A stretch of DNA of 64,000 bases from NCBI GenBank assembly GCA_011317545.1, contig WUJK01000002.1:3286001-3350000 (forward strand). Direction: 5' to 3'. The translations under genes were made by a program, and so were the position numbers. Below, piece after piece: positions 1 to 12,151 of the stretch (positions are counted from its first letter, which is position 1; each line of letters starts with the position of its first letter). This DNA comes from Coniella vitis (lineage: Eukaryota > Ascomycota > Sordariomycetes > Diaporthales > Schizoparmaceae). A model generated the notes under the pieces. The model saw only the letters and a list, made by a program, of their open reading frames with translations. It had not been told where the DNA came from and searched no databases.

Positions 1-236
1 AAGCTCAAACTCTCAAGCTTTTTTTCTTCACCATCACCACCACCCTCCTCCTCCTCCTCCTACTCATCGTCTTTACGAATGCTGCTGCTCCTGCTAGCGT
101 AAGTTACCCAGGCAAACAAGATCTTTGCCAGCCCTGCCAGTTGCGCGATCATATTTCTTCACACGCACTCTCTGATCATCAATTTCCGCAGTTAGACTCA
201 ACCACACCATCCACCATTGTCCACAGCCCTACAAAC

Positions 237-1049
237 ATGGTGACGACACGCGCCTCCACGCGCTCCGCGGCCTCGTCCACGCCGCCCGCCCAAGACCCAT
301 CGCCGGCGGGCAGCACCCTCGAGATCGATCCCGTTTCCAAGGCCCGCACGATCGCCCACATGAACCAAGACCACGCCGACGACATGGTCGCCATCCTGCG
401 CCACTACGCCAAACTGCCCCAAGAAAAGGCCACAGACGCCGAGATGCTCGACCTCGACTTTGCCACCATCACCATCAAGTCCATCTCCGGCGTACACGCT
501 GTCCCTCTGGACCCGCCCATGAACACGTGGGGTGATCGGAGGTCCAGGCTTGTCGACATGACTCTGGAGGCGCGCGAGGCGCTCGGCATCACGGCCCCTG
601 ATGTGCATGAAGATGGTGACAATCATACACATGGGCAGAAGAGCAATACACCACGACGGACGAAGCATAACGCGCCTGCCTCGGTCTACTACCCGCCCGA
701 GGGAGTCGGCTTGTTAAGCCTTGCCGGCGTCGTCTTTTACTTTGTATCAGCCGCCGTAGTCTTTGCAGGCTATGCTGGACATGGTACGGCGGTTGGGCGG
801 TTGCTCGAAGCGATTCATTTCCCCGGAGGTCCTGAGGCGTATATCTGGCTTGTCAGGTTACTGCTGGTGCCGATGATTGTGATTCATGTTGTTGAAGCGG
901 CGCACATGGCGAGGGGTCGGTTGGCGGAGCGCAAGGTGCCCGTAGGCTCGACAGTCTGGCTGTTGTGGGTAGTGAATGCCTTCTTTGAGGGTGTTCCGGC
1001 ATATCAGCGGTGGGATCGCCGTGTCTTGGGTAAAGACAAGACACACTGA
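237..1049 (+). CDS. DUF2470 domain membrane protein
   Basis: Single exon, 270 residues. The start at 237 is chosen because the longer in-frame ATG at 141 adds only 32 unstructured residues. A Ser/Thr/Pro-rich N-terminus is followed by a DUF2470 domain at about residues 34-116, with the conserved HMNQDHADDM opening. DUF2470 is related to the C-terminal domain of heme-utilisation/FMN-binding split-barrel proteins, where it is thought to bind small ligands. Three hydrophobic segments follow (about 157-180, 202-222, 238-252), so the protein is probably membrane-bound with a cytosolic DUF2470 head. This domain plus membrane-tail arrangement is widespread in filamentous fungi, but I know of no assigned function. 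It converges with the LCB3 gene downstream. Confidence 0.85.
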   Translation: MVTTRASTRSAASSTPPAQDPSPAGSTLEIDPVSKARTIAHMNQDHADDMVAILRHYAKLPQEKATDAEMLDLDFATITIKSISGVHAVPLDPPMNTWGDRRSRLVDMTLEAREALGITAPDVHEDGDNHTHGQKSNTPRRTKHNAPASVYYPPEGVGLLSLAGVVFYFVSAAVVFAGYAGHGTAVGRLLEAIHFPGGPEAYIWLVRLLLVPMIVIHVVEAAHMARGRLAERKVPVGSTVWLLWVVNAFFEGVPAYQRWDRRVLGKDKTH

Positions 1050-1665
1050 TGATGATGGATGATGGAAGGAATGGATTGCTCTTATGTGTTAATGAAATGA
1101 AATAGCGGCTTCATGTGGAATCTTTGAAACAGCGTAATCTTTTGCTTTTAGGGCTCGATGCATGAAAGGTGTTTGTTTATTGCTGGTGTCTGGTATACAG
1201 ATAAACTACGGGAAGGCTCGGAATAATCTTCACCGGAACAGAACAGCTTGATTCCGCAAATATCACCGTCGTCATTCTCGGTCGAGATTAATCGATAAAA
1301 GAGGACCCCTAAAGACTGAGAATCGCAGTTACTACCAATCCTTCATTAATCACCATCTCCACGGGATGATGCTATCAGTCCAAGTCCAAGTAGTATCGTC
1401 TTTTTCTTTCTTCTTCTTTTTTTTCTCTTTTTTTTCTTTAATATGAGCGTCACGCTCCAGTCTTCTCCTATTTATCATGACTCACTTCTCAATCACTCTC
1501 AATTTCAGAACTGCTATTATCAATTTTCTCGTCCACCGGAATCTATTATCCGAACAATCAAATAATCATACAAGTAGCACGTATCATACCACTTCTTCGC
1601 ATGTCTTCTTTTTCTATTGTCTTTATTTTGTTCTTCCTACTTGGGTGCATACTGGCTTCACCTAT
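1050..1665. other. Convergent intergenic region
   Basis: Shared 3' region between the DUF2470 gene and LCB3. It is AT-rich with pyrimidine tracts near 1400-1440. No coding signal was seen. Confidence 0.6.
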
Positions 1666-3900
1666 TTATTTCTCGTATAGATGATTGACACCCAAACCCA
1701 CAATTTCAAGAATAGAAGGTATACCTTCTACAGCAAGCCATGCGATACCTAAAGTCACGGATGTATGTCAATATCAATGATTCTGATGTCATTGCCAGAA
1801 ATGTCAAGTAGAGCAGAAAAAAAAGGACTCCTTGGCAAAGATAGCAAACGAGAAAAAGAAAAGAAAAGAACAAGCTTACCTGTATACACAACCAACTTGG
1901 TAACCACCTCCACATCATACCTCACTCGAGGCTTGACCAACTTCTCAAACATTTCCCGCTCGCCCAGCTCATCCTGCTCCTGCCGCTGAACAAACACCTC
2001 AACGTTCTCATCACCCAGGATGCCCCCTTGATCCTCCTCAGGCTCCTCCCGCACTGCCGCGGGCGTGATAGGGCTCGGCGATCGGTTCGTCCGCGACCGC
2101 GTAAGCAAAACGCGCCCTTGGCCCATCTGCTGCTCGTAATCAGCCAACGCCGTCGAGACACCCGTTGAGGCGCGCTGCTGCGGTGATCCTTGCTGACTTT
2201 CACTATTACTGTTATTATTAGCAGCAGCAGCACCAGCAGCAGCAGTCGATGCAGTCGATAGAGCAGCGCCGTCAGCCTGGAATTGCCCGCGCAGATCTAC
2301 AAGGCTGTTCTTGAGACTGCCGTTTGACCCGATACTCTCTCGTCGGCGTCTTTCGCGGTACGCAAGCGCCTCGTATGCATCGGCTGCAGACTGCGGTCCA
2401 ACAGAGACGCTGCGCCCACGGGTAGGAGCGCGCAGGTTCTTGACAAAATGCGGGAAGTCGCTCATGGTTGGCAGGACGTTGTCGGTGCGGAGTTTGAGCA
2501 AGTCGGGGATGTTTTTGTACTCGGACGCGGGGACAAAGAATCGGCGGGGTAGCGAGACGCCCAGGCGCTCGATGACGCGGAAGAGCTGCGGCAGAGTTTT
2601 GAGGAGGGCTGGTTTCATGCTCTCACGCCAGGCGATGATGGTCAGGACACCCAGAACGATGCGAGCGATGGTCATGGGCCAGCTAAGCTCGGGGAAGGGA
2701 TCAGTGAGGTGAGAGGCACCGTTGCGCCACGAGGCAATCTCCAGGCCGATCATGACGCCCGAGAAGGCGACTGAGTCGTCAAAGCAAGGGCAGTCGTCGG
2801 CGGGCTCTGGATGCACGCGAACGAGGATGATGATGATAAGGGCGACTGTAAGAGGCGCGATCCAGCCGCTAGCGTGAAGATAGGCTTCGAAGGCGGGCGC
2901 ATAATAAAATTCGACCAACGAAATGACGCCGCCCAGGACACCGCCAAAAATGACATCGGCAAAGCCATGCATGCCGCAGTACAAGCGTCCTATTATGATG
3001 GAGGCAGCGTAGAAGTATCCCAGCGACTCGAGCATGATCTTTGTCGTTGACGAAAAGGCGCAATCGGGGGACCGTAGGAGCAGCAAGGCGTAGACGGCCA
3101 CAGACACTGCATTGGCCGAGTGTGTCGAGGGGAAGCCATATTCCAGAGACACAGACCCAGACATGGTGATGCGGTGTAGTGGGGGCGAGAGCGGTCGTGG
3201 CAGTGACAGCATGTCCTTGATGAAGCCTGAGAAGAAGACACCCTCGGCAAGGATATGCACCAGCCCCTTTCCAAAGGCTGGAAAGCCGCACCAGAAGAGG
3301 ATCGGCAGGCCAATCATGAAGAATGTATGTGTACCAAGGTTGGCGGTGATGGCAAAGTAGCTGTCGAGCGCAGGCGTGCGCACCGTGTCTTGAAAGTATG
3401 CGAGGTATGGCGTTTCCCATCTTACAAGGGGGAGAACTTTCTGGCGGAGTTGGTAGCGCCATGGCGGCATGGCTCGCTTGTCTGGTTTGCGGTATTGTCA
3501 GCCACCAGTTGTACAAGGTTGAAGAACAAAGGAGACAGCTGGAACTGGTGAGGTTGCGGTGACTGCGGAACCTTTGCCAGAGTTGCAAGTGACCACCACG
3601 CTACTATCTTTTTCACAGCGTCGAGAAGCACGTCACGATGTTCTTCCGCCAAAAAGTAACAAGGAGAAGCATACAGTGGTCCAAACTCCGCAAGCCAGCG
3701 TCAATGACCTCCTCCTGCTTATCGGGCCCGGCATGGCCATTAGGGAGAGTGGGAAACTCTTGTCGGCCATCCTCGTCGACGACAGAAACGGACAGCGGTG
3801 CATTGCGGGTTTGGTTGGGCGAGTGCTCTGAGCCGGAGCCAGAGCGTTTGGGCCTTTGATGCATGGACGGTTGTGCTAACGGTGCTCGTTTTCGGCGCAA
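1666..3900 (-). CDS. LCB3: Long-chain base-1-phosphate phosphatase (PAP2 family)
   Basis: Three exons: 3900-3675, 3481-1880 and 1748-1666, giving 636 residues. Splicing restores the conserved DHYKRAMPPWRYQLRQ junction, and the last exon adds the hydrophobic tail IAWLAVEG. The PAP2 phosphatase triad is present: KDMLSLPRP (residues about 164-172), PSTHSAN (193-199) and GRLYCGMHGFAD (240-251). Several membrane spans surround these motifs, as in ER-resident dihydrosphingosine/phytosphingosine-1-phosphate phosphatases of the yeast Lcb3/Ysr3 family. These enzymes recycle exogenous long-chain bases into ceramide. The C-terminal half carries a long Ser/Asn/Gln-rich cytosolic region. The in-frame ATG at 3864 is an alternative start. 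It is divergent from the SDR gene upstream. Confidence 0.9.
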
Positions 3901-4781
3901 TCATCGAGGTTTACCGCAGCAAGCAACACTGAACGATGGCGACAAGTCGCAGCGCGTATTCTGATGTCATGAAGCGAGGCGTTCGTCGCGCGCTGGGAGC
4001 TGTGCACTGCCGCGGTAGGACGAAGGATCCACAGCCAGGGACAACAGATGGATGAGCGGGGAGGGGTCCTTCGAGGGACGGCGCACACTGGCTGACGTGA
4101 CGTCTCCGGGGGGGCTAGTAGGAGCCTATCTGCCGGTGCTCTCGAAGCTGCAATTGGAAACAAATCGGCGGGCTGAATGGCGGGGGGGCGAGCTCTGCTC
4201 AGGGACACTCCATGCTTTGCGAGGTGAAGGGCGCTCGCAAGTAGCCAGAGATGCGCAAAAGATAAAGGTGGATCTGGGGATGGGCTGCTTGGCTGATGAT
4301 GCATCAAAAGATTGGATGCGCACTTGGGACGCGTGCTGATAGTACATAGTGAACTTCACTTCTGGCGCAGCGCCTCACTAAGCTGAAAGCAGCGGAAGCA
4401 CCCTGACGTCTGCGCCGCGGAACCCGCGCTGGGGAGGTGGGGGTCTTAGCTTGTTAAACGCATGTATTCACTGGATAGATGCATGTCGACATTAGCGAAA
4501 AGGATGCATCGTCAAGAAATCTGCATTTTGAGTTGATAGAACAAGCGACCTATGCAGTTTCGTAGAACAAATGAGCCCCCAATAATCTACGTAGTATAGC
4601 ATGCAATATAAGTGATATACATCCAAAGCCGGAAGCAGAATCCAACTTTCACCAAACAGCTATCCATATCTGACTAGCAGCTTATGCACTAAACCCAGTT
4701 TCGTCGTAGCGGAACCTATCACCTTATCCAACATATCTATCTGCCCAAGACAACAAAATAACCACCACAACAAATCCAAGC
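3901..4781. promoter_or_regulatory. Divergent promoter region, LCB3 / SDR
   Basis: 881 bp between two divergent genes, presumably holding both promoters. Reading frames here are shadow-like with no recognisable product. One GTACATAGT copy lies at 4342-4350. Confidence 0.5.
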
Positions 4782-6307
4782 ATGAATTCCCTCCGCGGTA
4801 AAACCGCCGTCGTAACTGGCGGCAGCAGAGGCATCGGCCTCGCCATAGCCCAACACTTTGCCCGTCTCGGCGCAAGCACCATTCTCGTCGGCCGCGACAA
4901 GGTCACCCTCCGTGCCGCCGTCGCATCCGTGCAGAACCACCAGCCTTCGCCCCTACCATCATCACCGTCACATGCTTCTTCAGAACCAGCACACCCTTTC
5001 CACGGCAGCATCCAAGGCGATGTTTCCGACCCGCAGACATGGGAATCCCTCCTCACGGAGCTCGCACAAGGCACCATTCACCCGTCCACATCCACATCAT
5101 CATCCACATCCACATCATCATCCACATCAACTTCATCACAACAGCAAAAACATCCCATCGACATCCTCGTCAATTGTGCAGGCGTCTCCCAAGGCTCTCT
5201 CTTGGCGCGCACCAGTCTCGATGAAATCACCCACATCCTCGATACAAACCTCAAGTCGGCCGTGCTGGGGTGCAAGTACATGGGCACCTACATGATGCGA
5301 ACCATCCAGGCACAGCAAAAACAGGCTCGTCGGGAACGAGGCAACTGTGCTGACGGTGGGGATAGTAGCAGTGCACTCCTCACAGGAACGGGCCCAAGCA
5401 TAATCAATGTATCGAGCGTCATGGCCATGAGAGGTGGTGCAGGCGCTGCCGTCTACGCAGCGACAAAGGCCGGTTTGCTGGGTGAGTTTCCATCTTTTTT
5501 TTTGGAAGAAAAAAAGAAAGAAAGAAAACAGCCCATTTCATATATTCCCCACTCCTGTTCGTCTTTTGCATAATCCCTTGCATAAAACGGAGGAAACGAG
5601 AGAAAACTAGCATACGAAAAGCTCACTATATACTACGATTCGCAGGCCTTACGTCTTCTCTTTCCGTCGAACTAGGCCAATTTGGCATACGAGTCAACGC
5701 TCTTGTTCCGGGGTACATTGACACACCCATGATTCAAAGTAAGTTTCTTTCTATTCTCCATTGAGATGGGAATCAAGAGAGAACAACAGCGCAAGTTCAT
5801 TGCTTTGCTTTCTCTGCCTATCATCGATTCATGCATATGCATATTGATCTCGAATTTATTGCCCCTTCGTCCCAATGTATTCCGAGATTCATCTCATCTG
5901 ATACTCTTTGTGAAAATGTCCCAAATCCGTGTCAAGACAAGAAAAAGGAAAAAAAAAAAAAAAAAATACAAAACGATACACAAAACCAGATCCCTTCCTG
6001 TCCCCCCTTTCCAGAACGCCGTCCTCGCCAACTCATTGCTCATGCTGATGGCCATGATTTTTGTTTACCCCTATCGGTACAATGGCCACGTTGCTAATGT
6101 ACACTAATATTCGTCAAAAACAAAACAGACTTTAACCGTGATGCTTTGACTCGACACATCCCGCTCAAACGTACGGGTTTGGCAAGCGAGGTGGCAGATG
6201 CCGCTGCCTTTTTGGCACAAAACGCCTACGCCAACAACTGCGTCCTGACCATCGATGGAGGATTGACGGCTTCCATGTTGTCCGGCTCGAGCAAACACGA
6301 ACCTTGA
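4782..6307 (+). CDS. Short-chain dehydrogenase, 3-oxoacyl-ACP reductase type
   Basis: Three exons: 4782-5481, 5646-5738 and 6129-6307, giving 323 residues. Classical SDR signatures are present: cofactor loop TGGSRGIG (residues 12-19), NCAG, catalytic Ser212, the YAATK motif (Tyr225, Lys229), then PGYIDTPM and a C-terminal LTIDGG. These match FabG-like reductases, including the mitochondrial fatty-acid synthesis enzyme OAR1, although the N-terminus is not an obvious mitochondrial presequence. A Ser/Thr repeat coded by a TCCACATCATCA-type microsatellite (about 5086-5140) is inserted before the NCAG strand and is unusual for the family. The second intron (390 nt) is long and A-rich. The stop lies only 14 nt from the convergent UBA2 stop. 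Confidence 0.88.
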
Positions 6308-6321
6308 TTTGTACTTCGCCT

Positions 6322-9106
6322 TTAGTCGTCATCAATCAAGATCGCTCCACTGTCGCCATCCTCCACAACGAGAACGTCATCATCATTAGCCGCTGCAGCG
6401 TCGCCAACCTTGGCCTTCTTCGGATCTCGATTTTCGACTTCATCATCGTGCGGTCTCTTGAGCGTGTGCGCATTACTGCTTTTATTGAGCCCTTGGCCAT
6501 TGGACTGAACCGCGCTAGACACCTCTGCTTGGGAGGCCTGTTTTGGCCTCTTTGGTATCTCGAGCTTGTTGGCAGAGAGAGTCTGTACAGGCTTGTCGGC
6601 CTTGTCATCCTTCCTGTTGTGAAAGTCAGTTCTTTATGTGTTCCATGCACAATCGATGGCGGATGACATACAGAGGTTGGATGTTGAGAACAACATTGAC
6701 AAATGGTTCAGCGTCGTCTTCGTCAAAAACTGTGACAAAAGTATCCGACGTGATGCCTATTTCCAAGTTAGCTCATATCGACAGTGCAGCAGAACATGGT
6801 CTCACTCACCCAAGTCGGACAGCTTCTTGGAGAGGTTCTCAGTCTCATCAGGATCGTACAAGATTCCGGCATCAGTGCGAACAGCTATTTCTTTGTCGCC
6901 ATAGCCTAGCTGCAACCTGAGAAAATCCTCCACCAGGTCGTTGAGCGTTGCCCGCGACAAGTCAACGTACGCACTTGTCTGGAAAACGCTGCAAACCGGA
7001 CACTCGGGGTTTGGTGGGCGCCAACGGTCTGCAGCAATAATGCGGGCAGGTATGGACTGGGTAAATGGTGATAGGAAAGTCTGTGCACGCGGAGTTTAGA
7101 ATGGCTGTACTGAATTGAGGGACCACCACGAGTTTACGTACCTCTTTGACCTTGCTGTACTCGCCCTTCAGCACCTTGAAAGCCTGGAGCACGCAGAGAC
7201 CGGCAACAATAGCATTGGTGGTGGCAATGGCTGGGATAATGTTGCCGGCCATTTGTTTGATGTCGAAGCGTGACTTTCGGTCAATGTCGAAGATGGTAGA
7301 TCGGATGTTGGCGCTCGCTGCGACAAAGTCGAGAGTGTCGTCATCATCTTTGTCAAATTCGATGATGGGCTCAGCGCCCGAGCCGTTGTGTGCTCTCTTG
7401 AGATCCAGAATGCGCTTGCTGAGCCGCTGCAGGCTGTCATTGAAGACGACCAGGCTCTCTTCCAAAGTCCATACTTTCTGCCCGTCCTGCAATATCGTCT
7501 CTTTTGCTGCAAGCGCCTCCCCGGCCTGGCTCATGACCGTCTTGTAGTCTAAGGGTTGGGGCGCCTTTCGCAATTTCCACATGTCTTCCATGGAGCGCAG
7601 ACGCTCAATGTCTTGCTTGAAGACCTTGTTGAAGACTAGTTCGGGAAATTGATCAGAGCCCACCGACTCGCGAATTCTTTTTAGGGCTTCAGACTCCTTC
7701 TTGAGCTCTTCAATTTCCTCGGCGTTATCCTGGTCTTGGGTGTGATCGAAAGCTGAAGCGTCCTCACTCGCGCCAAACATTTCACTACGAAGCAGGTGTT
7801 AGCTAGTATTGTCGCACGATGTGACCTCGTATAAGCAACATACTTCAACAGATAGCTCTTGCCCCAAACTATGCAATGTATAGGCTGACTTGGTGTGCTG
7901 CGAATCGTGCAAACAGGGAAGGATTTTGGCGCATCCTTTGGCGTGCAATCGTAACAAGCGGTGATGCCTTTCTTGATAACCTGAACTTGGCCATTGAAGC
8001 CCGTAGTGCCGCTCTCAATCAAGGGCACATCGGCAGCCAGACACATCTTGTTCACGTGCCGTCTTGCGTCCATGTTGTCCAATGCATTGAAGACAATGTT
8101 GAAGCCTCGAAACCATTCGACATTAAAGTGAGACTCTTTGATGTTTGCATGGTGTGCTTCGATGTTGACTTTGGGATTGAATCGTTGCGCGGTCTCTTTA
8201 GCCACCTGTCGGTCCTTCTACGTCAGCATCGTGTTGATACGCGCACACAACACCGCGTTTGGGAACACATACCAATGCCTTGGACTTTTTGATATGCTCG
8301 TGGCGGAAGAGAAACTGTCGGTTGAGGTTGCTCAGATCTATCGTGTCGAGGTCGACGACATGTATTTCACTAAAACCGAGTAGGACGAGGTTCTTGAGAA
8401 GTTCGCAGCCAATGCCACCGGCGCCCACCATCAGCACTCGTGCCTGTAAACATCTTAGTAAAGTAGTCTCGAGACACCGTACGTCTTCGGAAATAGCACA
8501 AGTGTTCGCGAGCTTGCCCAAACTCTCAAGGCTGAATACAAAGCCATCGATCGGCGTGAGTGGCTCCATGGCGTTCGCAGATCGTAGGCTCAAGAGACGA
8601 CGGTAGAAGAGGCCTTTGGCCCAGCAGTGGATGCTGATCTAGTCTGTCGAAACCCCAAATCAGGAATATTGGGAAGGGGGAAGAGGGCAGGGTCAAGGCA
8701 GATGGGTAAAGACCCGGCGCCTGCACCTCTTGCTTGCTTGCTTCCCTTGCAAACGTACCTTTTTGACTTGAGAATTGACAGCAGGGCCAAGAGAACGCAT
8801 GGCAAAGGTGTCGCGGGTGGGTGCTGCAGCTTGCCGTGGTACAGGCGGGCCTCGACCAGCAGCGGGCGCGCCGCCTGTTGGCGTGATGGGCACGGTGTGG
8901 GAAGGGCCTCCTTGCGCAACGGTACCGCTGCCACCTGAGACAGATTGTTGTTGAGGTGCGACGGAGGCTTGGGCGGGCGCGCTGGGAGGGACGGTAGCGG
9001 CATCTGATTGATGTTGTTGCGATGTTGGTGGTGCTGCTGCTGCTTCTGCTGTTGCTGCGACAGGCGCAGCAGGAGCCGTGGGAGCTTCGCCCGCGGGATG
9101 GCTCAT
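6322..9106 (-). CDS. UBA2: SUMO-activating enzyme E1 subunit 2
   Basis: Seven exons: 9106-8759, 8443-8273, 8205-7844, 7784-7142, 7080-6810, 6756-6672 and 6613-6322, giving 723 residues. This is the catalytic half of the Aos1-Uba2 SUMO E1, which adenylates SUMO and passes it to Ubc9 in the nucleus. Visible features are the ATP-binding GAGGIG (123-128), DLDTIDLSNLNRQFLFR, the zinc-binding pairs CYDC (257-260) and CPVC, catalytic Cys272 in FPVCTIRSTP, a ubiquitin-fold-like region, and a C-terminal tail with basic NLS-like KRPHDD and KKAKV followed by an acidic end. Exon 1 codes an Ala/Pro/Gln-rich extension of about 100 residues, then RSLGPAVNSQVKK, which joins in phase to ARVLMVGAGG. The 315-nt first intron contains a decoy in-frame ATG. 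Confidence 0.93.
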
Positions 9107-9945
9107 GGTCGCGGTTGGCGCATTAAACGCGCGTGACGGTTTCGGCCCAAGGATTAACGGCAAGAAGCAAATGGTAGGTGTTTGGCGTATATCGGTATGG
9201 GATCGGTGTGTAGCGCAGAAGTGGTGCGAGGAACGCGTGCCTGGGCTGGAGCGCGTCGCAAGTTCGGGGTTGCTAGTAAAACAAAAGTTAATAATCAAAA
9301 TGGTTGGCAGCGGTAAGAAGGTTCAAAGCAGTGATGATGATTTTGGGTAACCAGTCGCCAAAAAAGCAGGGTGATCAGATGTGAAAGCTCCCCTGAGCAC
9401 AAAGCTTACAGCCTCTTCCTGCAACAGGCCGAGGTGTGTGGCGGGCAAAAGCTGGGTGGGTACTTTGAGTATCTGTACCGCTTGGGGTATCTGAGGGGAT
9501 GGAGTATGGTAGGCTCGCCTACAGGGTACAAACTGAGCAAGTACCACTGGTGATTCCTTGATGGCACCCCCAACTTGTAGGCTACCCCAGCCTGCGCTTA
9601 GACCGCCCGTCAGCAAGTCGCACCCTTGTACCAACAGCAACTGGTTGGTGAGCTCGACACCGTTGCAGGTTGCCGCGAGCGTCAAGAAACGATTGACAGG
9701 AACTGTACATAGTATTATGTACGCAAGTGTTTTGCAACTGGAGGTTCTGAGCATGCACTGTGAATGCACAAATCAAAGCTGAAGTGATTCTCGCTGTCTT
9801 GATAGTCAGTGTCTTCGTTTACTATGTGTTATGAATAACATATACATTGTACTTCTTACCTGTTGTTTGCACCATTACTACTATGGTATGTACTAACGGT
9901 ACATAGTCAAGATAGTCCGGTATCTCTGGTCGAAACTTTCCCCTC
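9107..9945. other. Intergenic, part of UBA2/QNG1 divergent region
   Basis: Upstream region of UBA2. It holds TGTACATAGTA at 9705-9715 and an imperfect inverted pair of the same motif at about 9881-9905. No convincing gene was seen. Confidence 0.5.
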
Positions 9946-10201
9946 CTACCCCGGGGGTACATCAAGAGACGCATAGTGGTGGCGTCTCTGGAGATAGCAG
10001 ATCTTGTTTGTGCCCGTGGTGCAGCGGGGCTGCGCTAAACTGATTACAGCACAGCACAGCACAGCACAGCACAGCAACCCAACAGGTGTGCTCACCCTCT
10101 GGAATCTCGCCGTCTGTACTTCTCAGCGCCTGCCAGTGACAAGCTTCGATTGCAAGCACTGGCAGTAGACATATAAAGCCAATGAAGAGTAACATGGGCA
10201 T
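9946..10201 (-). CDS. Possible small secreted protein
   Basis: Tentative two-exon model (10201-10096, 10034-9946), 64 residues. The N-terminus MPMLLFIGFICLLPVLAIEA looks like a secretion signal, and the predicted mature part is short with three cysteines. The putative intron (10035-10095) has a GTGAGC donor, a CTGTAAT branch-like site and a TTTAG acceptor, and it contains a TGCTG pentamer repeat. No family is recognised. It could equally be chance coding in a promoter region, and transcript evidence would decide. Confidence 0.25.
10047..10077. repeat. Pentanucleotide microsatellite (CAGCA)n
   Basis: About six CAGCA units in tandem. They lie inside the proposed intron of the small secreted protein candidate. 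Confidence 0.9.
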
Positions 10202-10511
10202 GGTGATTCTAAGCCCATTGCTCGCTATGAGGATTAGAGTTTACAGCTTCCAACGGTGTGCAGATAGAGTTGGCCATCAAGAGCGACATGTTTGCAGAGA
10301 TGAAGGCCAGTGCTTTTGAGTATGGCCAATTTGCTTTCTTTTACCAGCGTTGATCAGAATGTCCCCTCCCCTCCCCTGTCCTTCAACGAAGCTGTAGACC
10401 CTCCTGTGCGCCATCGGATCTGTATTGCACACCTCCTTCAGCCCATACCGACGCGTCGTGCCTAGACACAGCCTTTTCCCAGAGTCTTCTGAGAACTCTC
10501 GGTATCCCAAA

Positions 10512-11885
10512 ATGTCCGACGACGAAGCCGACCCCGAACTCGTGGCCCTTCTCCGCGCCCACTTCCTGGGCCAATCCGCCGCGCCCGCCGAGCCGGAAAC
10601 AGGCGTGCTCGAGGGCGCCGAACACGTCTACGACAATTCCATTGACGTTGCGCTCGACATGTGGTCCTGCAAGACGGCCGCCAAGTCCATCTATAGACAG
10701 ATGCAGGAAAAGGCCTACTCGACAGCGACGTGGACCGAGCATGAACTGCACCCCAAGACCAAAGACGAGGCCACGGTGAACTTCATCTTCACCATGGACT
10801 TGCTCAATTTCTCCTTTTGGTCCCCTTTGCCGGATGAGAAGCGATTTGCTGTCGAGTACAGGGGAAAGACTTGGACGGGTTACTGGTCTCTTGTGGCGGC
10901 GCTGCAGAGGGCTCTTGACGAAGGTTAGTGCTTACCCCGGTACCTAGGAACCTAGGTAGTCCAGACGGTGAAACCCGAGCATTGCCCCAAGAAAGGCCTA
11001 TTTTTATTGACTTGCTTTCTTCAAAGACATCCCCGTCACGGATTCGCATTTTTGGCATGATGAGAATGAGTGCACATTAGAAAAGCTACGCCACATTTTC
11101 CGATCCACAACAGACGAAGAAATCCCCTTGATTGAAGAACGCCTGACATGTTTGCGAGAAGCCGGCAAGGTCCTGTACGAGGTACATTTCCCTCTTTATC
11201 CCCTTCTCTCAATCTATCCCCCAGTTGTCTTTTTTTTTTTCTTTTTTTTTACAACAGAATTTCATCCTAACACAATCCGTTCGCCAGAAATATGGATGCA
11301 GCGTGGTAAAGCTGATAGAAGCCGCCCAAGGCTCCGCGGCAGGCCTCGTCAACCTCTTGGCAGAAGACTTCTCGTGCTTCCGCGATGAGTTCAAGTGGCA
11401 AGGGCGCAAGAAGCCCGTCCGTTTCCTCAAGCGGGCACAGATTCTCGTGGCCGACCTGTGGGCGTGTTTCCAGGGCGAGAGCTACGGCGCATTTCGGGAT
11501 ATTGACAAGATTACCATGTTTGCAGATTACAGAGTGCCGCAGGTTTTGACTACGATGGGCTGTCTTTCGTATAGTCCCCCATTGATGACAGCCATCCAAA
11601 AATATGAACCAATAGAGAGCGGAAGCAGCTGGGAGATGCAGTTGAGAGGTAAGTTCCGGACGCTAACGCTCCCTCTTGGACAGTGGACTGGCCATGCTAA
11701 CAATGACCAAAGCCTGCAGCATTTGGTGTGTTGAGCTCATCAAGAGGGAAATCAAGAGGAACCAGCCTGATGTCAAGGTTAATGCTATTCTGATTGACTT
11801 CTTTCTGTATGACCTGATGAAGGAGCTCGAAGCAAAGGGGCAAGAGTCTATTCCCCATCACCGGACAAGAAGCATTTGGTATTGA
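10512..11885 (+). CDS. QNG1: Queuosine 5'-phosphate N-glycosylase/hydrolase (queuosine salvage, DUF2419)
   Basis: Four exons: 10512-10923, 11027-11181, 11258-11648 and 11713-11885, giving 376 residues. The family releases queuine from queuosine-5'-monophosphate so that eukaryotes can reuse it for tRNA wobble modification. Diagnostic stretches include NFSFWSP with EYRGKTWTGYWSLVAALQRA, FRDEF, KRAQILVADLWACF, FADYRVPQVL and the C-terminal HHRTRSIWY, with length near the family norm. Exon joins restore LDEDIPVTDSHFWHD and RACSIWCVELI. The second intron carries a long T-tract just before its acceptor. It stands alone with no queuine-related neighbours. Confidence 0.92.
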
Positions 11886-12151
11886 ATTTGAGAAGAGATT
11901 ACGCAAGCCGCATACCCAGTCTGTGATAGGTTGTGTTGCTGAATAGACTTACACTTGAGATTGACCGCGCGGCGCCACAAATGAGTTCTCCAGTCTGTCA
12001 AGCTGCAAAATACGAGGACGCGGTAAAGATTGCAGTTGCAGCCGCACGTATTCTTCTAAAGTGTTTGGCAAACATATTTCCCCGATTCTGCTTGAAGCGA
12101 AAAATTCTTAACCCCCATGAGCCCTCTTGATGCGCCCACTCAGATGTTGAC

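Noticed and set aside
8444..8593. Alternative UBA2 N-terminus beginning at 8569 or 8593
   Set aside because: It lacks the conserved lead into the ATP site and would need a 39-nt intron or none. The upstream exon 9106-8759 supplies the conserved sequence in phase.
10047..10077. CRISPR-like or regulatory direct repeat
   Set aside because: A plain pentanucleotide microsatellite without spacers.
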